The notes beneath the pieces were generated by a model, which saw only the letters and a program-made list of their open reading frames with translations, was not told the origin of the DNA and did no database searches. Position numbers and translations under genes: made by a program. 64,000 bases of DNA, taken from assembly GCA_902702965.1 (NCBI GenBank), contig CACRXP010000175.1, positions 2,521-66,520 of the forward strand, in the 5' to 3' direction. Below, piece by piece: positions 11,640 through 23,272 of the stretch. This DNA comes from Spirometra erinaceieuropaei. Taxonomy: Eukaryota > Platyhelminthes > Cestoda > Diphyllobothriidea > Diphyllobothriidae. Position 1 is the stretch's first letter; the number at the start of each line of letters is the position of its first letter.

Positions 11640-14600
11640 ACCGACGGTCGGGACCAAGTACCGAAGATCTGAGAACCACTTCTATGTCCTGACGGACTGT
11701 GTCAGGTCAGTTTTTGATTTACCCCCTTCTTCGACGCCTCTAGGTGGGTAAAGGTGCCGGGTTGAGGGCAGCAACACCGAGCTTGGGAGGTTGACGGCGA
11801 AGAACATGTTCAAACCACTGCAGCCGTCTTTCTTGAATGGCCTGAGATATCCTTGCGATCCCATTGCAGCGAGTGCGGACTGTCCCATTCGAGATCAAGT
11901 TGGTGAACTTCACTCGGAGGAAGGTCCTCAAGCAGTGGTGGTCAAATACGCCCAGTATTCACAACCGTACATAAGAACTGACCAAACGGATTCACGGTAC
12001 GCGCGAATTATCGTGGCGATGGAGAGGTCGCGTCGGATCCATGGACACTTAGAAAACCTAACAAGCAACATCGATCCAGGAGGTAATGTCGTCCTTACTC
12101 TGCCCATTCGGCGGCAGCCTCACCCCGAGGCATTTGAAACTGCCTACATATCCAAGTCGACAGCAATCAACCTCGAGAGGGGCCTTCTTGTCAGGGATGT
12201 AGCTTGAAAGCACATTGGTCTTTCCAGCGTTTATGGATAGACCGACGGATTTAACAACCTCATTCACCCGTGACACCACATACTGTTGGTCTCGAAAGTT
12301 TGAAGCTATTAAAACGACACCATCAGCGCGGGCAGGATCAGTCAGCCGGCGATCGGGTGCAAACTCAAGACCGTCAATTTCTTGTAGGGCGTTCTCGAGC
12401 ATCCAACCAATGACGTAGTTGAGCAGGTTGGATGACAGGACACAACCTTGCCCGATGCCAAACCGTATGTTGAACAGCTGGGAGAGGTCGTTATGGACTT
12501 GAACTGGCGCGGGGGTTATCGGCAGTAGACCTTGGTCGTGGCGATGATTTTGGCCAGCACATCATTTTGTTTCATTATGCGCCACAGGGACTCGCGATTA
12601 ACAGAGTCGAGCACAACAACGAAGTCAACCAAATAGACTGTCGTCTGTTGTGTTAGTAGCTATAAGAGAATTCGAGAATGCCCCTCACCGTGAATGAGAC
12701 CTGGTTAGGCCTCGGCTTAGAGCTATATTCAGCCTGAGATCGCCCAAGGACAACGAAGATGACCTTTCAGCAACGTCGATGAGGCTTATGCCATAGTATT
12801 TGTCAAATCTTGCTTTTTCACCCTTTTTGAAGGCAGGCACGAGGATGTCGGATCCCCAGTCATCGGGGACGATCTCAGCTTTTCACGCTTGTTCAGTCAC
12901 CTCACGGAGCCAGGTTGCCAGACTGTCGACACGATTTGGTGATTTCAGTGGGACTACCGTCCTGATCTGCCGAGGAGAGCAAGGGTGTGGTGGGTTGGGT
13001 ATCGAAGTTGAGATGTTGCCCGAAATGCTCACGCCAGCGCTTGATTTTGGCCAAGTTATCACCAATAATGCCGCCATTCGCGTCGCGAACAATCACTTAG
13101 TGAAGATGGCTTACCACTAGCCTAATGGACATTTGGTAGAGTCAGAATGATATTACCGACAAAGACAGGGGAGACTGGAATGGCCATTTCTGGCCATTTC
13201 GGTGAGCGCCCCCTACCATTGTATATTCCCGATCGAAAACCGACAGGGCAACGGGCTCGTGGCCCGGTGAGTAGAGCCGTGGACTTCTAAACCGACAGGT
13301 CGCAAGTTCGAGGCTCGGGTGTTCCACACTTCGGGCTTGGGTATGACTGGCTGACGACGGCTAATAAGCCAGAAATCGCCATTCCAGTCTCCTCTGTCTT
13401 TGTCGGTAATACCATTCTGCCTATATAGCATGCGCCGGTGTGCGGCTGCTGGTTGGGCTCGAGAGAGAGAACCCTTAAGGCACAACGGAACGAGTGAGTT
13501 CCGTATGAACGATCGGTGAGCGCCCTCTACCATTTGGTAGAGTTTTCGAGTGTCATCGACGTTCAAGCCTTGTTCCAGGGAGGTCGCTATTCCAGTCCAA
13601 TATTGCCTCCAGTCATCCCTAGCCGATTTTGCCGTCATCCGATGTTGGCAGAAGCAGTCAGCGTTACGGGACCTGGTTCGATTCGCCCGAGCAGACAACT
13701 GCAGGGTTCTTCCACTGATCCAGACACTTCGGCTTCGCTGGGTTTATCCAAGGATTTTCTCAGCTGCACCGTAAACCGACGTTTTCAGTGACGACCACCG
13801 GTTACTGCCTTCTCCGTCGGCTCCGGTCGTAAAAAAGGACCAGATTTCTCTGCTCAGGACCTTAGTGGTGCTGGCTTGCCGGATTTTTGCGACATCGAGG
13901 CGTCTAGGACGTGACATTTTTGGCGCAGATGAGAGGTGGACTCTCAAGCGTGTACGAACGAGGACATGGTCTGACCCATGGGCGTTACCAGTCGCGGCAG
14001 CACGCATCTATCTGCCATCGTGAACCCAGCTGTGGAATCTTGAACGGGCTAGAGTGTAGTCAATCTGGCTGACCACATGACCGTCATTTGAATACCACGT
14101 CAGCAGATGTTTGTTGCGTTGCCGGAAGCACTTGTTGGCGACAAGCAGCCGGTTCTGATCAAGAAAGTTCAGCAATCTCTCGCCATCGAGAACCAGGCCT
14201 AAAGCAGCCAAAAGGGTTACTGTTGGTAGTCGCCAGGTCCAGTCTGGTCATTCCAGGCCCCGGCAACAACTGGCAGATCACGGCGATGTAGTCTTTCAAC
14301 TAACGCCTGCAGTTGCGAGTAGAAATTAGCTGAAGTTGGTGCGTATACAGAGGCGATAGAGATGTTCATGAATTGACCCTGCAGTCACACGTGGGCTAGC
14401 CGGTCATTGACTGGTTCCCAAGCAAGTAATGCAAAGTTCGCCTGTTGCAAGAGGGCGATCGCCACCGTGTCCTGCAGAAGAGCTGCGTGGGCTGCTGTGA
14501 TACCGGGTGAAGTGTTAGTCAACTCCAGGGATCCTTTTTTTCCCTAGAGCCTGAGTCAGGAAGTCGAACTTCAGACGGGCAACAGACATCCACACTGTAG

Positions 14601-15150
14601 TGATGAAGACTGTGCGCCGTCAGACTTTGGGTACCAGGATCCAGAAATGTTCGTACACTCCAGCATCCAATAGCAAGAGTCTGTTCCCGGTTGAGTAGTC
14701 CAGCTCGCCTATTCGACCGCGCCACTGGACCAGGGTTGCGGAGCGCGTCGGTTTCTGCGGACGCCGCAGCATGGACCCTGATACGGTAGTCGAGCATACT
14801 TCATGAGGTTTCTTGGGAATTTTGAGTACAGGCGAGTCCCCAACAGCCGCTCGTACTGTTTGTTCGAAGTTCTCTCTAGCGTTTTGTCTTAAAAGCCTAA
14901 CCACAAGGCAGCAGTGTAAAACAAACTTATTTAATGGCGGTTCACGGTCGCCGTGTCACAGCGCTATCATCGGGCTTTCAGCGCGCCAGACCTCAGCCCT
15001 CCGCAGTCTGGTAGCACTGTCGCTGCTGGTCCGCGACTGCTTATTCGCCAGACCTGGGTCTGCTCATTTTGCAGCCGATCTTCACTGAAGGCCGTTCCAC
15101 TATCCGCCGCCTGTGGCCGCGTAGGGTAGCCAGCAGCTAGACAAACGGGC
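11640..15150 (-). pseudogene. LINE family 1, long decayed copy (endonuclease plus RT), minus strand
   Basis: Read on the minus strand, this non-LTR element shows, in order: a probable 5' untranslated part (15150-14900); an AP-endonuclease region with 'SVRTFLDPGTQSLT' near 14640 and 'QIDYTLARSRFHSWVHD' near 14040, followed by 'GSDHVLVRTRLRVHL'; the linker ('DDWRQYWTGIATSLEQG'); RT pieces ('GIGQGCVLSSNLLNYVIGWM' near 12450, 'VGLSINAGKTNVLSS' near 12220); and the C-terminal tail ('HHCLRTFLRVKFTNLISN' at 11931-11880). Several frameshifts and stops break it. The FADD-type catalytic box is not intact. A SINE is inserted at 13143-13530. A trinucleotide-free, non-LTR structure with no LTRs supports the LINE call. 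I infer it is an old, dead copy. Confidence 0.92.
13130..13543 (+). mobile_element. tRNA-Arg-like SINE inserted in LINE, with 13-bp target-site duplication
   Basis: The insert 13143-13530 is flanked by identical copies of catttggtagagt at 13130-13142 and 13531-13543. Inside, the head (about 13257-13325) has a Pol III box A-like stretch, the string gtggacttctaaacc and a box B-like gcaagttcgaggctc. The body carries the family hallmark blocks 'gactggctgacgacggctaa' and 'ccattccagtctcc'. The tRNA-Arg(UCU) origin is inferred from the anticodon-loop string cttctaa. The clean target duplication shows insertion by retrotransposition after the LINE was in place. Confidence 0.9.
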
Positions 15151-15480
15151 AGCCCGTCTTAACCGGCTGTAGGTGGTTGACCACCGCTACCTGAGGACTG
15201 TGCTTGGAGTGCTGTACATTGACCTCGTCTCAGATGAGACAGTCCGCACGCGCTGCGAAACCAGTGCTAGGGTATCTCAGGCCATCCAAAAGGGACGACT
15301 GATGTGGTTTGATTGTGTTCTTTGTCGTCCGCCGCATAAACTTAGTTTTGTTGATCTCCATCCGTCGCCGTTGCCACCCGTAGGCATCGAAGAGGGGGTC
15401 GGCTCAAAAACTGCCTCGACAAAGTTCGTCGAGGCATGGACGTGACTCTTGAACCTTCGGTATTCGGTCTCCTTCTCCGG
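15151..15480 (+). pseudogene. LINE family 1 3' tail fragment
   Basis: The plus-strand frame 15173-15445 encodes the C-terminal tail seen in the other two copies: 'HRYLRTVLGVLYIDLVSDE', then 'ARVSQAIQKGRLMWFDCVL' and 'PSPLPPVGIEEGVGSKT'. It sits head to head with the 5' end of the minus-strand copy. It is a dead, 5'-truncated fragment. Confidence 0.85.
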
Positions 15481-16319
15481 AGGATAAAGTTGGTCGATCT
15501 GTCCAGATGCTCCGCCACAAATCGTCACCCGTGGAGAGGTGCAGTACTTGCCATCGCCGAGGGCGGTTCGGTCAGGCACGACCAAGTGCAAATCTTCGGG
15601 GAGCGTCACGACTGTGAACGAACTTTTGGTGTTAGAGATCCTAGATCTCAGAATAAATGTCTCCCGTCTGGACTCCTATTCTGTCGACCACAGCGGCGCA
15701 TGAAATTCCCCCACCTACTATTTCGGTATTGCCTGCTTTAGAGTCGGCCGATAACCTGCTCTCGCATGCATGACTGAAAAGACGTGTCGCCTACGTCGTT
15801 TGCGTCGGAGCACGGAATCAGCTGCCCCATAGCGTGATGGACACCTCCTGTTTGCAGTTGGAAGCAGATGAAAAGCTCTATTACGATGCTCCGCAGGTTG
15901 TTGGAAGTGCATGGCTGTGGACTGATATGCGGTGTCGGAGCCAGCCACGTCTGAATCTCAGACTATATTCACGTTCGCACACGCCTGGAAGTTCTTCCCA
16001 TATCCTTATCCAAAGTGCCTCGCGTCAAAGATCTTAATATGACGAAATTACGACGTTATAACGAAGTTGACGTTCTGGAAGAGTAACTGCGGAAGTAGGT
16101 GGTCATTAGTCTCCAGTCAGATAGGCAACTTAGTAAAATGACACATCCATCCACTGGTGTCGTACTTACCGGATCAGATCGAGAATTATGCAGTTGCTAA
16201 CTCAAAGGGCTTGATCTGGAGCCTTCAGAGACGAGTCCTTCTGCTACTTCTCAAAGATGACGTAAAAATTACTTCAGAAACAATTCCCTGCGCCAAGTTT
16301 TCTACCGTCATGGATTAGA
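15481..16319. other. No recognised gene; probable LINE 3' flank
   Basis: The first 100 bases resemble the sequence after the tail at 10140-10230 (string gtattcggtctcc in both). The rest is unassigned. Confidence 0.4.
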
Positions 16320-17270
16320 CCTCAAGTGCCGACGACACTAGGAAACTTTACCAACATATTCACCAAGTTGATGATATGTTTATTGCACTACGTGAATCTG
16401 AGGCAGTATTAATGACGATTTTACTGTTGCCTATTCGGCAAATGTAAAGTACCGGCTCGAACACCTCCAAGATTGAAAAGCCTTGGTGACCAACCAATAT
16501 CAGCTTCCCCTAAAAGCTAAGTTTGCTTTTTCTTCAGCCCACGTATTGTCATATTGCACTCCTCAAGAAAAGTCACCAACGTCATCGTCTGACTGCACAA
16601 AAACAAAATGCCGGGGAGGATGGCGTCCCCGTTGGAATTTATAAGTCTCATGCCAAACCCACGACCCCCATGCAGGGGGGATCGCTTCTGATGACTAGGG
16701 CCTGTCTTCGGGAACGCAGATTGGACAATATGCGAAACCTACCACAGCATAAATCTCGCAAATTCCGCGAAGGCCTTGCCACCGTCGTTCTCATAGGGCC
16801 TCTAAGTATGTGCTTGAAGCTAGGAAGAGATTTTATAAGGCGGGGTTTCGAGCTGAACACTAGTGTACAAGCCAAATACTCAAATTGTGTCTCATTTTCG
16901 GATTGCGCCCTAACCACCATCAACCGACGGATGTCTGCTGCAGTATCCGACTTCGTTCATCGTGACACCCTGCTAGAGAAGACTGAGGCAGTGCGTGGTA
17001 AAAAAATAACCACATTACTCTAGGCCTGCTACTCTACTACCACAGAAACTTGCTACAGCGGTGACAGACTTGGTGTGACTCTCTCCGATCAGATGAGGAA
17101 AATATGGTAAGGGGGGCGGGGGAGCGTTCGAATGACTAAGATAGTTTGGAACACTATCCTTCGTCATCTGTCGCTCACGAGTTCAATGTCGTTGCCCTTG
17201 AACCGCTCCCGCTGCCTCCGGGGCTGCATCGAGGATGATTTGAGCTCAAAACCGGAAACTGTCGTACTCT
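16320..17270 (+). pseudogene. Scattered LINE family 1 relics
   Basis: Starting at 16325 the plus strand encodes 'SADDTRKLYQHIHQVDD', a clear match to the linker of the LINE copies at 9.5 and 13.6 kb. Near 16605 'AGEDGVPVGIYKS' resembles the start of the RT domain ('AEDGVPAEIYKS' in related elements, from general knowledge of this class). Near 17165-17270 there is a short match to the 3' tail. Stops and deletions separate the parts. Confidence 0.7.
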
Positions 17271-17533
17271 GCATGTCCGATGCTGTCCATCTTAAGAGTG
17301 AGCAGAAACTGTTCTGCCTTTTATCGTCAGCCCTCAACCGGTCACCATATTACCTTGTCGGCTGATGTGTTCACTTGTCTTTTCGAGGCTTTGGCCGTTT
17401 AATTTACACATTGCCCGCTTCAACCCTTGACTCAGTGGGTTGTAGCGTTAGACACACTAAAAGGTAACAGTCCAACAACCCTGGTTCAAACCTCAGATGA
17501 TCCCAAACATAGTGTTAGATAGGTCTGGCTTGG

Positions 17534-18340
17534 TAGTAGTTCGACCGTCGCATCCGCCGATGTCCATCGTGTGCTGCACAGCAAGGTGAAGCAGGCACGG
17601 TGACTCGCGCGTAGATTAGTTCTGTCTAGTGATGCTAGACCTGCGTAGCATCTACCGCACGCTCTTCTCTCCCACCTGGACCCGATGTCAAGACAGAGTA
17701 AAGAAGACCGCAGGTAGACGGTGTGGCCGGACCCGCGCCTTGGTGTTCCACTCCACACCTCCTGGCCCACACAGCAAATGACCAGAATTTTAACCAACAA
17801 CAACAACAGAAAGGACGGGGATGACCGGGCAGCCATGCACACGACATGCATACCTAGCGGGAACGCAAGCGCGTCTACTGCCAGCGCACACCAAGCTGCG
17901 ATGGTCATGGTCTGCTGATCATGGCATAGCAGACACTTACAAACCTTGGGGCTTAGAAGGGTGACACAGCTCTGCATTTGCCCGGACCAACATCTTTCAG
18001 AGTCTGGGTAACCAGTCAGTCATCGACCGAAAGGCACTACTCATAAAGGACACACGCTCCTAACATGCGTGCGAGTGCCACAGGCCACTTTACGAAGGGG
18101 CCCAGACACCCTTGCTCTCCCAGTCCACCAACCCGGCACTCCACGCAAACACACACAACTGAACAGACTGCGTGGACTGAATTAAGGCGTCAGTCGGTAG
18201 CCTTCCAAACCATGGCGCTTGGCGCATCGTGGTAGTGTCAGACTCGGACCACGCATGCAACAGAGGAGCCGCATGGAGACTGAGCCAAGAAGCATATACT
18301 TCCCACTTGCGTCGGATGTGGCAGTCGAGTGCTCTCAGTG
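17534..18340 (-). repeat. Composite repeat containing family B, second copy at 44870-45625
   Basis: This stretch and 44870-45625 are direct repeats of each other with moderate divergence. Shared strings include 'cggaccaaca.ctttcagag', 'aaggcactac', 'acagactgcgtgg' and 'tggtagtgtcagactcggac'. The left part (17534-17720) is a minus-oriented family B element. The portion 17534-17960 is also repeated inverted at 18500-18960. Confidence 0.8.
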
Positions 18341-18499
18341 GGGATGCTGTTGCTTGATGCGATTGTTGGTGGGGAATGTTAAAGGTCTGAAGCCACAGGG
18401 AGCAGGACAGAATTGTGGTTGGGGTTTTCTGGTAGGTGTTGAGAGAAGCGGGTTCCCGTGGGAGTGTATAAGACATATTGCTGCTGCTTATATGGGTAG

Positions 18500-18960
18500 T
18501 GTAAAGGTCTGTAAGCGTCTGCTATGCCTGTATCAGCAAAACATTGCGCTCGCAGCCTGCTATGCGCTGGCAGCTCTCTGACGCCTAGTTCCCTGCTGGT
18601 GGTGGATGCGCTTGCGCTCCTGCTGGGTACGGCTACCCAGTCACCCTTGCCTCCGCAGCTGTCCTTGTTGTTGTTGATGATGATGGTGATGCTGTTGGTT
18701 AAAATCCTGGTCATTTGCTGCGTGAACCAGGGCGTACGGAGTGGACGCGGTCTCGAGTGCGCCCCCCTCCCCGCCTCCGGTCGTCTTGACTCTGCCTTGA
18801 CACCAGGTTCAGGTGGGGCAGAGGAGGAGGGTGCAGTAGACGCTGTGCAAGTCCACTCTTACTATAAACTAATTCACGCGCAAGTTATCTTGCCTGCTTC
18901 ACCTGGCTGTGGATCACTCGGTGGACATCGTCGGCAACGACAGTCGAGCTATCGGCGGGG
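18500..18960 (+). repeat. Inverted partner of 17534-17960, ends in a family B element
   Basis: On this strand it reads in the same sense as the reverse complement of 17534-17960. Both hold 'gtctgctatgcc', 'tgcgcttgcg', a (GTT)n run, 'ggttaaaat.ctggtcatttgctg' and then a family B core at 18775-18960. The two halves form an inverted pair about 1.4 kb across, with a spacer of about 540 bp. Confidence 0.8.
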
Positions 18961-18964
18961 AATG

Positions 18965-19045
18965 TGTGATGTAGCCGGCTTACGACGACTAATAGACTAG
19001 AAATGGCTATCCCACTCTCTCCTTTCTTTATGGGTAACGTTGTGT
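18965..19045 (+). mobile_element. Divergent SINE body fragment
   Basis: The string gacgactaatagactagaaa followed by 'tggctatcccactctc' and 'ctttatgggtaacgtt' is a decayed version of the SINE body ('gacggctaataagccagaaa', 'ccattccagtctcc', 'ctttgtcggtaatacc'). No tRNA-like head is left. Confidence 0.65.
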
Positions 19046-20326
19046 TGCTTGTACTACTAGTCGCTGTGCGATCCTCTGAGCACAACCGGACGAGCTTGTT
19101 TTATAACCTGATCGGTAAACGCACTTCCAGCCTAGTCACATCTTCAGTCCATTTTGCAGCATGTTCGTTCTCAGCCTACATCCTGTTTCTTATTGTCTGG
19201 TCTTTTTCCTATTTCCATTTCAGACTTTGTCTTTTTTGAGGCATCTGCGACAACGCCCTATCAGATACGGCGTATTGACGAGTTAAATAAAGTAAGTAGA
19301 GCAACTGTCTTCTCTCTCTAGCTCTGTCCCCCTTTCCATTCTCCTCTCACTGCCTCTCTCTCTCGTCTTTTTGAACGCCCCCGTGTCATCTAATACTTTT
19401 TCTATGCGAATTACGTCACTCCTGTTTCCTGGGTTATCAAACGTATACTTGAGTGGGCTAATTTCATCTTTGCCTTCTGCTGCGACGGGGCCAGTGCACA
19501 GTCAGGATACAGGCGCCCTCCATTGTTGGGGTTATAATGCAACGGTTGACCTATGGGTGCCCAATAAAGCGGGCCTTGGTGGAAGATGTCCGCAGGATGC
19601 GTGTTTGATTTCCAGTTGTGCTTAGGTCTGACCTTCGGGTTCTCTCCACTAACCGTTCGTTTGCTGACATCAGCAGGGGTGGCCATTGTCTTCCCCGGGG
19701 CGTAGGAATGGCTTGCACAAGATTTTGGGACGGAGTTGCGCAGAATTTGCGTCGTTTTGTGATCTTCACAGTCATGGTGTTGCAGTGGTAAGGCCAGGTC
19801 GAGGCGATTGGAGCGGCAGTGGCCAACCTAAGGTAACGCACTTGCTCGACTCGACACAACTCTGCCCATTCTGTGGGTGCCACCATCATCAGCACTGGCC
19901 ACTATCGCTAATGCGGACAACGTCATCCAGGAGGACGCTGTGAAGTTGTACCTGAGGGCATTTACTGGTTACCCTCCCTCTGTTCGCCGCTCCGCTGATC
20001 TAAAGTCGCCCCCCCCCCCTCCAGTGCCGCGTTTATGTGAAGTCAGTCAACTCGGAAGCCTCTAGAGCCAGTATAAGCGGTGGTTGTGCCTAATGAGTGA
20101 TCCTGTCATCATTGCATTAAATAGTTTGTTTACGGTGTCTTTCGACGGAGACAGGGCTGCGTTGATCAGCACTTCTACCGTAGAACCTTCGATTATCATA
20201 CCTCGCTGCCAGCAGCTCACTCTTGTCTGGTTCGTTTACTTTGCTTTTGAATCTGAATCCCTCCATCAGGGGTTCTTGTGGTAGCTTGTGGTTCGTGATT
20301 CTTACATGGTGGCTAAAGTCCCGTTT
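19046..20326. other. No recognisable gene upstream of the MTA exons
   Basis: Pyrimidine-rich runs lie at 19310-19370 and a C run at 20007-20017. I searched here for an exon encoding the N-terminal BAH start expected of MTA proteins and did not find one. Confidence 0.45.
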
Positions 20327-20534
20327 GGGACAGTCCTAACACCCCTGGTTGACAAACGGGTCATCGGAGAAGTGTAGTTTGGTAGTTGTGCATTTTTGCC
20401 AAAACTGTCGCCTGTGTGAGGAAACGGTAGCTCCCCACAGATGTTTGAAGCGAGATAGAGACTTGCACTCACGGTCGATGGCACTTTTGCACTGTCTCTG
20501 ACAATGCCATCTTGTGTTAACGCCTTATTCATCC
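20327..20534 (+). repeat. Dispersed repeat, copy 2 (inverted relative to 1-192)
   Basis: The reverse complement of this segment aligns along its length with 1-192 of the window, sharing 'gttaacacaagatggcattg' and 'ctaccgtttcctcac'. It lies just upstream of the first recognised MTA exon. Confidence 0.75.
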
Positions 20535-20694
20535 AGGTCACCTCTGATCTCTCTCCCCCCACCTTCCCTCTCCTTTGCATCCTGTGGCGTCTCCTGCCGC
20601 AGAGTCTGCAATGTCGATTTGAAATCGCAAGAATGCATGTATGTGCGTGTGTACTTTTGTTGCTGACATCTGATCGCAAATGTGCTATTTTCAG

Positions 20695-20785
20695 ACGCCT
20701 ACAGGGGCTGTGGAAGCCAAGGTCACGTGTTATTACCGAAGGCGGGATATATCCAGCAACCTTATCCAACAGGCCGAAAAATATT
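20695..20785 (+). CDS. MTA-like gene, exon encoding middle of BAH domain
   Basis: The exon follows a polypyrimidine-AG acceptor (ctattttcag) and ends before a GTGAGT donor. It reads [18 protein letters not shown] then [12 protein letters not shown], with one base over (phase 1). From family knowledge, metastasis-associated proteins have '[18 protein letters not shown]' at this place in the BAH domain, so the match is strong. MTA proteins are NuRD chromatin-remodelling and deacetylase subunits in the nucleus. The exon starts in phase 0. An upstream exon with the start codon is not visible in this window. The assignment rests on the joined exons at 23114 and 24666. Confidence 0.88.
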
Positions 20786-20929
20786 GTGAGTCCTGATGCC
20801 GTCTTTTCACCCTTCTCTTCCCCCCCAATGCAAGGTGCCGCCTATAAGGTCTCTCTAAAGACAAGGTTGAAGTTGTTGGCTTAAGGGAGGAAACTCTGAG
20901 CCACTTTTCCCATCGTAATATCATGTTAG

Positions 20930-21122
20930 TGGTTAACGGTACGGACGTAATGTTGATCCGCGACGCACTTTCCCACACCCGACTTCTTCCTTCTCCAGGA
21001 AGATGAAGTCAGAAGACTGATGAGAAGCTGTTACGCCATTACAATGAGCTCGAAGTCAGGACACGTGCTGGTCTCTAGTACCACATGAACCGGTCCCTGA
21101 GGGAGAGGATCCTATGTGATTG
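20930..21122 (+). repeat. Intronic direct repeat, copy 1
   Basis: This segment is repeated at 21955-22142. Shared strings include 'ggttaacggt.cggacgta', 'ttcccacacccgacttc', 'agtaccacatgaaccg' and 'gagaggatc'. Both lie in the first mapped MTA intron. Confidence 0.75.
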
Positions 21123-21292
21123 AGAATGCTAAAATGGTCAAATGAAAAAGTAACAAATGCGGTCATACATCATGTTAAAGGGGGCGCGCTCCCCGATGGT
21201 GTTTCGTAACTCAGTCCTCCCGTTGCACTCTAGGGTTATCTCTCTCTCTCCGACCTAACCAGCAGCCGCACAGCGGCGCGTAATATGGGCTG

Positions 21293-21445
21293 AGTAACAT
21301 TACCAACAAAGACAAGCGAGACTGAAATGGCCATTTATGGCTCATTAGCCGTCGTCAGCTAGGAGGTGCGGAGCGCCTAGGGCTCCATCTCGTGACCTAT
21401 TGGTTAGAAGTCCAACGCCCCTATCGGTCGCAATCGACTTTCGGA
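21293..21445 (-). mobile_element. SINE copy, minus orientation, decayed
   Basis: The plus strand shows the inverted body (ttaccaacaaagacaag, then 'ggccatttatggctcattag' and 'ccgtcgtcag') followed by the inverted head with 'ggttagaagtccaacgcc'. It lies inside the first mapped MTA intron. Confidence 0.75.
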
Positions 21446-21539
21446 GTAAACATTTATGGCTGCCGCGGATGAATGCGCTGTACCCAATCTGGGACAGAAG
21501 AACCATGGCGGTGGCTGAGTGATTGAAAGCACTCACCGG

Positions 21540-21719
21540 GGAGTTCTGTATCGTTTTGTAACTGTTCGCTGCCAGAAGTATCTTTCATAGGTATTTTGGC
21601 AGATTTTGCATAATTCATATTGACCCAACTGTGAAAAACTCGGCGCCTCGGCGGGATTCGAAACCACGCAGTAAGGGAAAGGCTTTAGTACAGCCAACGC
21701 TCTAACCACTTTGGTCTGT
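21540..21719 (-). mobile_element. tRNA-Ser-like SINE or tRNA pseudogene
   Basis: On the minus strand from 21719 the sequence reads aaagtggttagagcgttggc, then an anticodon-like hairpin (ggct-gtactaa-agcc), a long variable region and a perfect box B-like ggtttcgaatcccgc. The long variable arm and the order resemble a class II (serine) tRNA. No matching acceptor stem is visible and the anticodon loop would give ACU, so a functional tRNA is unlikely. A non-tRNA body (agtttttcacagttgggtc...) follows, as in a SINE. Confidence 0.65.
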
Positions 21720-21954
21720 TATAATTATAGAAGGACATGATTGGACTGATCCACATTCGCATGCGCCCCTCATAGCTCTCATAATCCACCACGGCATGGT
21801 CTGGGTTAAATATGAGTAGTTTGTGATCTCGATCATGCGGACACGTTAGAAGACAGGTTAATGTACTTGGGCCGCCAGGTACTTAGAAAGCCTCACCTCC
21901 CGATTTCGCACGGAAGGCTGAGGCCTTTGTATTACGGGCAACGCAAGTCCCAGT

Positions 21955-22142
21955 TGGTTAACGGTGCGGACGTACGGTTGAGTTGCAACGCACCTTCCCA
22001 CACCCGACTTCCTCCACCGACAAGATGGAATCAGGACCGCTGGTGATAAGCTGTTGCGCATACCATCCACATGCTGATTCCCAGTACCATATGAACCGCT
22101 TCGCGCGCGCGCCAGAGAGAGAGGATCTCCGATCCTATGTGA
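21955..22142 (+). repeat. Intronic direct repeat, copy 2
   Basis: This is the partner of 20930-21122. The sequence immediately before it (21805-21935) is itself partly repeated at 22490-22610 (strings 'agtttgtgatctc' and 'cctcccgatttcgcacggaa'), so the intron holds a stuttered repeat. Confidence 0.7.
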
Positions 22143-23113
22143 GCGTGTGCTACACGCGGATTGGGATTTCACATGCGTGGCAGGTGTCATAAGAGTCGTC
22201 CGTAGCTGGGAGTCATTGCGAGCTAGTCTCTGCGTCGAATGTGGACGAAGTTGTCGTGCCAACTGACGGTCTTCCGAGTCGTGAACGTTAGTGTGTCTTG
22301 ACATCTGCGGTCTGGTCAGATTTATTAGAATGGAAGTGACTGCTCCTGCCTGGCCTGTATGAGCCTGTCGTTTGACTGGGAATTAGTGGTTGTCTTGTGG
22401 CTGATGTCGGTTACATGCACGCAGGAGGAGGACGTAGTGTTGCCCACCTACGGCCTTGTTATGGTCTAGTGCAACTTATGCAGTATATGAACGTGAGCAG
22501 TTTGTGATCTCAACCATGCGACTGCCAGGTAACTTGAAAGCCTGTATTGTCATGCGCAGCCGAGTCACTGACCTCCCGATTTCGCACGGAAGGCTGAGGC
22601 AATGCAAGTTCCGGCTGCACCAGTAATCCGACACCTACACACCCCTCACTCGGAGGACGCTTCAACCGTCTTCAGAGCTGCCTTGCAGCAGTGCTTGTGA
22701 AACAATGTACTAAGGGAGGGAGGATAGGTCAATGAGATAGACAAACTTGTCCCTCGTCCTAAACCCACCCTCTGAAACATTTGCCACGACAGACTACTGG
22801 AAATGTGCCAGAGTGGCAGTTGAACGGGGCAATTAGTTTGCTTTAACATCGGACGAGCTGGTATTCGCCTGTATATCCTAGACTTGAGGACGTGCATATT
22901 CCACTCTGAAATCGGGTTGGATCCGTGGACGTTAGGTCCATGTGACCAGTCATAATCCGTCTACGAGTTTCTTTCTTGTCTCCTTTAATGGGTCCTTCTC
23001 CGTCTCTGAGTCTGCGTAGGCCAACCGTGTCCGCCTCCGCCCCCTTCTACCCACCCCGCTTTCCCTTCAGCACAGGTTACCAGCCTTTTGTCTGTCCTTT
23101 TTGCCGTTTTCAG

Positions 23114-23272
23114 ATTTCCAAGAGACCGACTCTGATCCGCAGACCTCAGCGGACGCCAACGGCGGCGGATCCCATGCCAACTCCCTCACAGACATCCAGC
23201 GTCACCAAATTAAGCACAGAGAACTCTTCCTTTCACGTCAGGTGGAGTGCCTGCCGGCAACTCATATTCGAG
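23114..23272 (+). CDS. MTA-like gene, exon encoding C-terminal part of BAH domain
   Basis: The acceptor is tgccgttttcag and the donor GTATGT begins at 23273. The exon supplies two bases to finish a Tyr codon left open by the previous exon. It then encodes 52 residues: an acidic, Gly/Ser-rich linker, followed by '[20 protein letters not shown]' plus R. Known MTA proteins have '[20 protein letters not shown]' here. The longer plus-strand open frame overlapping it (22976-23332) is a shadow in another frame. The exon ends in phase 1, matching the next exon. Confidence 0.93.
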
